A stretch of 64,000 nucleotides of DNA from Warburgia ugandensis (taxonomy: Eukaryota; Streptophyta; Magnoliopsida; Canellales; Canellaceae), in assembly GCA_035236585.1 (NCBI GenBank), contig CP141137.1, positions 46,584,057 through 46,648,056 on the forward strand. Reading direction: 5' to 3'. The notes under the pieces were generated by a model, which saw nothing but the letters and a program-made list of their open reading frames with translations, made no database searches and was not told the origin of the DNA. Positions within the stretch are counted from its first letter, which is position 1; the number at the start of each line of letters is the position of its first letter. Positions 55,803 to 64,000 of this stretch are shown here, in pieces. The translations under genes and the position numbers were made by a program.

Positions 55803-56383
55803 TTTTGTCTTATAGGGTTTAATAGGTGCAAGTCATGCACTTGGATTATTATTATTATTATTATTATTATTGTTATTATAAAGTCAAGTCATGCAATAGA
55901 TTGAAGCAAAGGCAAATGGTTCGAAGATTAGTTTTTGAGCACACAATCGAATTCCTTTCATCTAAAACATTTAGTAAATGCATTTCATTTGTGCCTTAAG
56001 TTGACAAAAAAGGCATTTTTGGTCTTGTGTGTCTAATAGGTGCTAGTCATGCATTAGGATTTTTTCTTTTATTTTTTGATTAAGTGAAGTCAAGAAATAA
56101 ATTCAAGCGTAGGCACACTGTTCAAAGATAAGTATCTTGTGCACATGCAATCAAATTGCTTTCAAAGATAAGTTCATAGCACAATGGTAGAGTCGTCGTC
56201 ACGTGACCTTGAGGTTATGGGTTTAAGGCATGAAAATAGTATCTTGCAAAAATGTAAGTAAGGATACATACTTTAGATCAATTTGGTCCTCTTCCTTCCT
56301 TGGATCCCACAAATGCAGTAGCTTCATGCACCGTGCTACTAACATATTTTAGCATATGCATTTCATTTGTGTTTAGCTACCGT
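55803..56383. repeat. Imperfect direct duplication, one copy split by a SINE
   Basis: Unit A (55,803-56,010) and unit B (56,016-56,383) share tttttgtctt, taataggtg.aagtcatgca, a gtcaag..aatagattcaag block, cacacaatc.aattccttt and atgcatttcatttgtg. Unit B is interrupted by an Au-SINE. The (ATT)n at about 55,847-55,878 is present only in unit A. Confidence 0.75.
56174..56338 (+). repeat. Au-SINE copy 13
   Basis: Plus-orientation copy with cacaatggtagagtcgtcg, gaccttgaggttatggg and gtagcttcatgcacc. It is inserted into unit B of the local duplication and so is younger than the duplication. Confidence 0.85.
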
Positions 56384-57386
56384 CTTATACTTTTCTTTGA
56401 ACTTTTGTCTTAAGTTGTAAATGCATTTCGTTTGTTTGTATGCTATTAAATTAAGTTGTATTACTCAATTTAGTTCAAAGTTTTGGTCATCATAAAAAGA
56501 AAAATAGTTTGAAAATTTTGCTCAACTATAAAAAGGCTCACGAGGAAGTTCTAAGAGTTCACTTGAAGGTTGGCATGAACTTCTCCTCTCAAATTTCAAT
56601 TTAGTTGTGATTCTTCAAGAAACTGAAAGTGCCACTTGTAAGCCTTTTTAGGCTATAGAAACGAAGACTCAATATATAAGTTAGAGAAAGGTTTTGTTTT
56701 CCACATTGCACTAAACTCGACTACTACAACAACCATGGTTGCTTAGCCTAAAACAGAACAAAGTTCAAATAAGTGAAAGATGAGGGATAAAACACCAATG
56801 AAATGTACGTGTAAAGCTTTCAAATAAGATAAGTGATGGGATCACTCTCTCTCTCTCGCGTCCATCAAGACCCACAACATGGGTTAAGGTAGATTCAAGG
56901 AATAAAAGCTCCATGGTTTATATTTCAACCTTTGACAAAAATTGGAAAAAAAAAAAAAAAAACCATTATCAATTTTCATCGCTCTACATTTATCAACAAA
57001 TTATCCTCAAATTAAGGGCTTACAATTATCAAAATGGGAACAATTTGGGTCCAGCCAATATAGTAAGGTCTAAAAAACGAGATGTTTGGATCAGGGGACA
57101 GTGTGTTTTCAACTGTACTTTCTCTTTCAATATGTTTGTTCATTTAATACACCAATCGTCAATTATGATTTGAGATTAATTGGTCTTCATGAATTTATCA
57201 CACTGCTCACCCACCATGGGCACCAACACACCGTATGACCTGTGATTGCATGTTTTATATGTCCCGTTTGGTTAATAACTTGATTGGGGATAGTGAAACT
57301 TCCAACAGGACTGAAAGCAAGGGTTTCCTCTTTGTATTTTTCTAGTTCAGCGAAAAAGCAGCAAAAAAACAGAGTACGAAAATTAC
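56384..57386. other. Intergenic, no gene recognised
   Basis: AT-rich, with a poly(A) run near 56,945-56,963 and a short (CT)n near 56,846. No coding signal is supported. Confidence 0.4.
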
Positions 57387-57389
57387 CGC

Positions 57390-57750
57390 AATAACTGAAA
57401 GTACAAACAGACGTTCTCTGACGTAATGCTTCTACTTCTATCTCCTCGAGAACGTGTTCTAGACTTCTTATCTGCTGCTGCCCTTTGTCCATTTTAACTT
57501 GAATCAAGTCCTGATTAACAGTTAAGCTGCTCCCAGGATAAAATTTTGGGCTTCCAGGGCCTTCCCTGTCGAGTCTGTTTCCAACCACAGATGCAACTAC
57601 TTTATCAAGCACTTCCCTAACGTTTTGATTGAACTGCCTTCCTGATGGTCTCTGTATGGCTCAATTTACCTGCTGTGGCTTTCTTATCTTCTAATAAGCC
57701 CTTGCATGCTTTCGCCATGGAAGTAAATTTTCTACTCTGTGATGACATTT
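57390..57750 (-). pseudogene. Unidentified coding-like fragment
   Basis: On the minus strand, SRKFTSMAKACKGLLEDKKA (about 57,735-57,676) is followed in another frame by RPSGRQFNQNVREVLDKVVA and, after a Gly/Pro/Ser-rich stretch, by KMDKGQQQIRSLEHVLEEIE (to about 57,425), an amphipathic helix-like end. Composition and helix pattern look like real protein, but the two parts are out of frame and no intron of plausible length separates them. I do not recognise the family. It lies just downstream of the TGH-like pseudogene and could be its continuation or a separate relic. Confidence 0.35.
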
Positions 57751-58853
57751 GAGCATCTACAATGATTCTGGTTTCGTTTTGAGAAAATGAAATGTTGGCT
57801 GTCCATCAAATTTGTTGGAGCAGGTGGAACCTCAAGGCCGAGCTCCTTATCACTCTAGAAAATCTCCCTCTATAAACCTGTTTGATTTTGTGCTACCACC
57901 ATCAATCTTCTTTTCTGCATCATCAACATGGCTGGAAGTGGAGTTTTCTTCATCATCTGAATCATCGGAGAAAATAGCCTGCAGTCAGACAGTAAACTGG
58001 TGCGGAACTTAGAAGTTTGACAGAAGCATGCCAAACTCTACTTCCACACCGACACATAACACAGGCTAACACATGGCCACTGACATTTTGATGCATGTTT
58101 GCACCAAGCAGATGAATGGCGGCACACGCAACGTTACCTTTTGGTTGGTACAGGTCACATGTATAATACCTGTGCTTGTCACGCTGACTTCTGTGATGAA
58201 GCTGCTGGGCAGGTGCATGTATCATGTCTCTATGGTGGATCAGGATTTCCTCACTAAGCAAGACATGATGATCACTCACCCAATGGATGAACTTCTAGTA
58301 TTATAACGCTCGAAGAAGGAAACGGAACATACATTATACAGGTCAACCGGCCTTTCAATAGTTGTATTTTTTAATTCCATCTCAGCTCCATTGCTGGTCA
58401 TTTTTGTTCACTGGTTTCTGGAGATTCTGGCGTAGAGATTGGCAACAACTTTTTGTTTTCAACAGCAGCCCCTTCACCTTTAGTGGTCTTAATGGAATCA
58501 CATGCACAGATGAGTGAATCCATCCTGCTGCTTGCTCTCGGCAGGGGTGGTGGCTGCAGGTGGAAACAAGCTGTGGTCAGTGCTGTCTAAGTTAGTGGTC
58601 ACAACTGTGTCCCAGCAAAGGAATGCACTGTGTAACTGATGTCAAATTTATTAAAAATCATCCAATTAGTCCAAGTAGTTCATACAAGATGATAGTAAAA
58701 AGCGGGTAAACTTTTGATTGCATACTAACAGATCAAGGGTTGCAGATCAAATCCAGTTGTCAGGAGGAAGAAAATGCAAAGATGACACACTCCATACAAT
58801 TATTTGAAACATATTCTGAGAAAGGTGAATGTAACTCAATATTGGACATGAAG

Positions 58854-59011
58854 AAGAAGAAGTGGTACACAAAACAAGCACTAGAATCCAATGGTATATG
58901 GGAAAAGCCTTAAGAGGCCCAGTGTAAACATGAAGAGGAAGTGACACACAAAAGAAACACTAGAATCCAGTGGTATATGGGAAGAGCATTAAGAGGTACA
59001 GTGTACACCAA
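58854..59011. repeat. 79-bp tandem duplication
   Basis: Two units with period 79 bp, sharing cactagaatcca.tggtatat and cattaagagg..cagtgta. A second, shorter repeat of agtcaagtggtggatcagcc occurs at about 59,157 and 59,218. Confidence 0.8.
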
Positions 59012-59014
59012 AAG

Positions 59015-60710
59015 CCGAAGGGAGGTCCAGTAGTGGAGACCATGTTAAAGAAATATGTAGCGCTCTATGGGAAGTGGAAGATGTTTTGGGAGGAAAGCAA
59101 TTTTTATAGGGAGCAACCTTTTTCAGCCGATATAGGCTGAGTTGGTGGAGGGCAAAAAGTCAAGTGGTGGATCAGCCTTGTCGTTTTATTAAATGGCCTG
59201 CAGAATTGGAAATGAATAGTCAAGTGGTGGATCAGCCTCGTTTTTATAAAGGTTTGCGGGAGGGGGTCCATGTAGAGAGGTAGGTAAGGATCTGCTGCAT
59301 GGTGGTCGATTTTCAGCAGAAAGTCACATTTTTTGAGCCTGTTGTTAAATTTAAGGTTGGCAGTGGCGAACTAATCAGGTTTCTGGAAGATGTGTGGAAG
59401 GGGAATACTCCAACCAGCAATGCTTTTAGGTATCTCTATAGGCTAGTATCTGAGGCAGGGATAAATGTTACCAAAAATGGGAAACACTTGGGGTTGGGAG
59501 GAAGCTAAATTTGGAGTTGGGATTTTAGGAGGAAACTCAAAGATGAGGAAGTAACATCTTATCTAGTTAAGGAATTTATTCCTACACTGGAGGGTAAAGG
59601 TCGTGTAACCCGGACCCAAACAGGCTATACTTAATGTGTTCTTTCTTTACCTGCCTGGTGGAAGAAGGCAACATAAATATACGGTATACGGTTGCAGAAC
59701 TCAACTCTGCTCATAACTTGGCTCAGTCAAAGCAGTTTTCAACTGCCTCTTATTTTACCTAACCCACCTTAACCATCTTCCTATTTTGGTGCAAAAATTT
59801 GCCTTCTAAGACCATACCCCTGACATCATGCACAAGAATACCTTCTTAACGATTCTACCTTTATCTGTTAACAATAAAATAGAACAAAGGTATTATACAC
59901 TTATAACAAACCAGATGCATTATCCGTGTTGGACAAGTGAACACCTCATTATTAACCTGCACTCTCCCCATTTGGCGTCTGTCACTTTTTGTTCTTCTCT
60001 ATCTTGATAAATGAATTGAATATGTTGATTAAAGGAATTTTATATTGCCAAATTGGTGTATCATATGCAAATATCACAGGGAATATTATAGGGCTGCCCT
60101 GTGCAAGAAGCTCCTGCATATGCAGGGTCCAGGGAAGGGGTAGACCACAAGAGTCAAAAGTACACAGTCTTACCTTGCATTTTGCAAGAAGCTGTTTCTA
60201 CACCTTGAACCCATGACCTCAAGTCACATGACGACAACTCTACCATTGTGACAAGGAATATTATAAGCACATCTTAATTGATTGCATCTTTCCAAGGAAA
60301 GTGTAGGTCGATGCTCAGATCCCCCAGATTTTATCTGGTGGTTCTCGCTTAGTTCTCTGACTCTTGTGGCAAATCACACGGATTGTTGTCGGAGAGAAAA
60401 GAATACTTCAAAGGCACATCGTTGGAGTCGCAAATGCTTGGCTGTTATGGACAGAGAGACAAACAGGAGAGTAAGATCAGACAATCTGTCTGCAAACTGA
60501 AATCTCTCCATTTCTATTGGTTTAACCAAACTGGAATTTGACAGGTAGTCATCTATGGAATTGGGTAGAAATTGGAAGGGCAGATGCTCTAGAAGAACAG
60601 TAGGCATAAATCGGAAACTTCCAGTTGAATGCGTGAAAGTGGACTTTGATTGGGCTTCAGTTTGTGTTCCAGCATCACTGGCAGCGTGGTATCTAATCAC
60701 CATAGTCAGA
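59015..60710 (+). mobile_element. L1-like LINE fragment, 3' part of ORF2 (probable)
   Basis: Plus strand. FKVGSGELIRFLEDVWKGN (about 59,350-59,405) and SWDFRRKLKDEEV (about 59,515-59,555) match the linker after the plant L1 reverse transcriptase. LIDCIFPRKVW near 60,268-60,300 and ANAWLLWTERQ near 60,430 resemble the zinc-binding region and the C-terminal tail. Frames are broken repeatedly, and an Au-SINE (60,091) splits the zinc-binding part. The borders are estimates. It lies in antisense inside the TGH-like pseudogene. Confidence 0.5.
60091..60254 (-). repeat. Au-SINE copy 14, inside the L1-like fragment
   Basis: Near full-length minus-orientation copy (gggctgccctgtgcaagaag to accattgtgacaa). 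It is flanked by the exact duplication ggaatattata (60,080-60,090 and 60,255-60,265), so it is one of the younger copies. Confidence 0.93.
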
Positions 60711-62295
60711 TTTTAACGTGCTATTCCAGATAAACTATGTGATGCCAACAAATTTTCCTTCTCTCAGGTCCTAGATCTAGTAAATGATACTGCTTCTGTA
60801 CTCGCAAAGAGAAGCATATCTGTGTGGTTGATTTGTTTGCCGCAAGGGGTGGTGCCATGCCGTCTAATCTATTTGTATAATAATCAATTAATCAATTAAA
60901 TCTACTGTTTAGGGGAAAACAAAGAAGGATAAACTTCACGGACATGCAAATAAATTAGCGAACACCAAACATCAAAAGCCATTCCACCTTTTACTTAGCT
61001 ACCACGAAGATATTTAAGTTTGCAGAATTACCATAAAAATGATATTTTTCATTATGAAACACACAAAAAGGAAGTCCCTGTCTACGTCCATGGAAACACA
61101 ATAAAAGGTCATACTGTGCATAAACTATCAACTTTTCATCACTAGAGAGAGAGAGAGATGAAGTGAAATCCTTGGAGCTTTTCTCCAATGGCCTTTCCCC
61201 CAGAATTCTTCCGCCATTCTCTGCTGTCATTTTCTGGATGCTAGGAACAGACTTGTATCTATCTGTATTTTCTTTTGATCAGAACGTTTTTGCTGCTCTT
61301 CCCACAGCTTTCTTACGTAAAAATCATGTCCGACTCTCCAGTAAGGAAGGAAGATAATGGATTTGTCTTGTTCTTCTCTCTAGGGAGATCTTCGAGTAGT
61401 TTGCTAGAGACCCTAATCAACAATCTCAAGTTACTATCTTCTGGAGGAAGTACCTCTGGAGAAGGAGGTTCAGCACACTTATTTTGGAGATCAAGAGGAG
61501 CAGGAAACTTGTGATGCGGCTCAAAATCACTTGCAATAAACCGGAGGCTCAAATCTGGAAGATAACTACTGCTAATGGTCAGAGAGAAGTTAAAATAAGA
61601 TACCTAAACAGTAAAGACCAAACAATAGCCTTTGCAAATTTAACTTGCACAAACAAAGTCATTGTTGAAATAAAGAGATTTACCACTTACATGAGCCATT
61701 CACCATGACAAGGATACATAACCAATTTGTACACAATCAGGAAGTATAAAAAAACGTATTCAACAGCCCCCAAAGTCTTCCAAATAGAAAGACGTTGACA
61801 CTATGCTGCTTGCCTAGATATTTACAATTCAGTATACACCGGACTGCAGTGCAGTTTCCAACTGTCAAATATAATAGCATACAAACACGAAGAATGACTT
61901 CACCACCAACTGTGGTAGAACAAAAAACAGTTTAGTTTGAGTCCGTCAAATATATGGTATTGCTACCTACCTTTGGAGCTGGTATACAGAACTTGATGCA
62001 ACTCTGAAACCAGCAGGAACACCTTTTTCTCATTAATTGATCTTCTTCAATATAAAGTCCTTCGCATTCAAAACCTGAACAACATCTTCAGTTAGGAGGA
62101 ACAAGATCATGAAAATATAGATCTACTAAATTAATTGATGACACTGGAATTGATTATAACTATCTACATTAGCAATTCTAATCACCCACCAGGAAAAGAT
62201 GACCATGAAAAAGTTTGGCTGGTAATCAATTATACTATAAAATCTTTCAGAGTTCCTTCAGATAAAATGATTCGTTTACGTGATATACTTCCTAG

Positions 62296-64000
62296 TGTAT
62301 ATTCTAGATATCCCTGTAATCAAGGAGATTAAAATCTAATTAGGAGTATATTAGGTGACCCAATTATATAAAGGACTAGGAGACCTAGCTGTCATAAGTC
62401 TCACAACTACATCTTCCTTTATAGGAAGAGATACGGCTAGTCCTTTCCATATATGGAGAGGATCCTTTTTGTATATATAAATCCATTTGATCTGTAAATG
62501 AAATCATTGAGTTATTTCACAAATTTCATCATGGTATAAAAGCCCAGATCTAAACATTATTGGTTTAAGGCATCTAAACTCTCTCCCATATGATCCTTCT
62601 TACATTCTAGAACCTTAGATCCAACTTGAAGTTCTATAGATTACAAACCTATCCCTACTGGCTCATCTGATTCTAGCATTGTCTGTGATTTCATGAACTA
62701 GTTTATGCAATTGAAGCTTATGGATAAAAAACTCTTGGTAGTGAGGCCTCATCACTCCTCTAGTAGTTGGAAAAAAGAAAAAGAAAAAGAAAGTTGGTGG
62801 GTCTTTCGCCTTTTTTTTTGGATTTTCTTTCTAGAGCCTAGATCTCTAATTGTTAGAGAGAGATAGATCTACAAAAGAAAAGAGCTGAATAGGGATCTTT
62901 GACGGTAGATCTTGAGGGACCATTGGAGAGAGATTGCCAGAGGGAGTAATGGAGGTTGAGTCTCCCCTCTTGGATCATTCTTCTCTAGAGAATGGAGAGA
63001 CTAGCTAGATCCATCATCTATTTCTTTCTTAAAACAATAGGCGATAAATAAATTGGCAACAAATCTACCAGGATATGATGAAGGAATTGCAGAAATAGAA
63101 GCACAAAGACATAGATATGCAATCTCATTGGCATTGTTGTAGGCAAACATACTAGGCAAGCACATGATCTAGGCCCTTTGTTCTTCCAGTGAGAATTCTA
63201 GAGAGTAGAGTGAACCATTTTTGTAGTAGAGAACCTAGCTCAATTGCCCCTTGCAAATTTTCAAAGCCTTAGCACTATCACCATTGTCGAAAAGGGGGGA
63301 GCCGTTCATACAGACCCGCCAGCACAACAGACCATGCAAAGTCAAATATTAAAGTGACTATTTATGCTTGCCAACTTAGAGATTGACCAGCAAATTTAAA
63401 ACTCTACACCTTTCTCATGCAGGCCCCCTAATATAATGGGTAATATAAGTTGATATGAGCAGTTCATGAATCATAGGTGCCATCCTTCTCCTATCTGAGC
63501 CACATATCAAAGAAATCAAGACCACAACTAACTGAGAAGAGAAGTCATAGCGTACGAAATCAAAACTATGTAGGAAAACTTTTTTAGAATGGCTACTAAT
63601 TCATCCAATCCATAATTGACCATTAAGGAATTGAACCCACACAATTACCTCAGTTGGGCTTAATCTAAGAAGTTATTTGCGAGAGAAAAAGAAAGATAGG
63701 ATACCTGGATGGAAACACAGAGAGGTCAACTGATCTTGCACCTACTAGAAAATGAAAAGTAGAGAATTCTATGATCTTGGCTGATTTGTTTTAGGAAACT
63801 GATATTAGGAGGACATATCTATTCTTAGAGACTGCTTAGGAAATCTGGTAAGCTATAGTGAAGGCATACTCCAAGAGAGCAATGATGGTCTAATATTTGA
63901 ACTTTACAAAGCCATATGGAATATAAGCAGGGAGATTTAAATGTCACAATGTACTTCAACAAATTCAGGAGCATATGGTAGAATCTAAATCATTATCAAA
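62296..64000 (+). mobile_element. Probable Ty1-copia element, LTR plus leader, cut by window edge
   Basis: Fossil. The probable LTR is about 62,296-62,531 (tgtatattct...tttcatca). It is directly followed by tggtataaaagcccagatc, a tRNA-iMet-type primer-binding site, and an untranslated leader. A weak gag-like start lies near 62,660-62,760. Beyond 63,000 nothing is identified with certainty, and the gag region appears broken. The element, if continuous, runs past the right edge, so its second LTR and target duplication cannot be checked. Confidence 0.5.

Larger units (their letters stand above)
57790..62080 (-). pseudogene. TOUGH (TGH)-like G-patch protein pseudogene
   Basis: TGH is a G-patch RNA-processing factor for microRNA biogenesis. 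Read from right to left in the order of the protein: EKGVPAGFRVASSSVYQLQ (about 62,030-61,972), SDFEPHHKFPAPL and PPEDSNLRLLI (61,535-61,430), LPREKNKTNPLSSFL, RKLWEEQQKRSDQ, QKMTAENGGRILGERPLEKS (61,240-61,170), SRMDSLICACDSIKTTKGEG (about 58,550-58,490), LPISTPESPETSEQK (to 58,395), and AIFSDDSDDE (57,977) to ELGLEVPPAP. The G-patch domain itself is not seen. Frame breaks occur before and after DFEPHHKF, inside the LWEEQQKR exon, and near GDFLE; part of the EGVATLVARCG region is deleted. An L1-like LINE and an Au-SINE are inserted between the middle and 3' parts. It is a dead copy with its exons still spread out, so a duplicated gene rather than a retrocopy. Confidence 0.82.

Noticed and set aside
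57812-58012. Plus-strand open frame of 66 codons
   Set aside because: It is the complement of the TGH-like SDDSDDEE exon and has no signal of its own.

Overview
This window is plant nuclear DNA, almost certainly from an angiosperm. The evidence is two recognisable plant genes with GT-AG introns, a plastid ferrochelatase carrying the plant-type C-terminal chlorophyll-binding motif, many copies of an Au-type tRNA-derived SINE, hAT MITEs, a plant RTE LINE and Ty1-copia and Ty3-gypsy remnants. The AT-rich background and very large, transposon-filled introns suggest a medium or large genome, perhaps a woody magnoliid or other early-diverging lineage. That placement is a guess.

Layout. (1) 0-4.2 kb, minus strand: the 5' part (six exons, 775 codons) of a P4-type phospholipid flippase of the ALA8-12 clade, which continues past the left edge. 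(2) 4.2-24.6 kb: no convincing gene. It holds eight Au-SINE copies (one more lies inside the flippase intron), three copies of a hAT-type MITE (one with a perfect 8-bp target duplication), a 212-bp tandem duplication and microsatellites. (3) 24.9-54.6 kb, plus strand: a complete ferrochelatase gene (FC2 type, 11 exons, 546 codons plus stop) stretched to about 30 kb by insertions. Intron 3 holds a whole 6.8-kb hAT element with 8-bp target duplications, itself hit by two SINEs. Intron 4 has a GC donor and holds a truncated RTE LINE, a gypsy-type LTR element with 5-bp target duplications, and older gypsy debris. Intron 5 holds a nearly complete RTE LINE with an 11-bp target duplication. Intron 8 holds a Ty1-copia remnant. 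(4) 54.6-62.1 kb: SINEs, an imperfect duplication, and on the minus strand a decayed copy of a TOUGH/TGH-like G-patch gene interrupted by an L1-like LINE and a SINE. (5) 62.3-64 kb: a probable copia LTR with a primer-binding site, running into the right edge.

The most interesting item is the gypsy-type element at 39,967-42,750. Between two 98%-identical LTRs it has gag and protease regions, but in place of reverse transcriptase, RNase H and integrase it carries an intron-free piece of a plant plasma-membrane H+-ATPase. The maize element Bs1 is the known precedent for an LTR element picking up this same host gene. Other points worth a look are the GC-AG intron of ferrochelatase, the palindrome-number variation among MITE copies, the tandem-repeat tracts of the big hAT element, and the insertion order that can be read from SINE target duplications. 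Exon boundaries were placed by eye from conserved protein sequence and splice dinucleotides; no alignment or database search was run.
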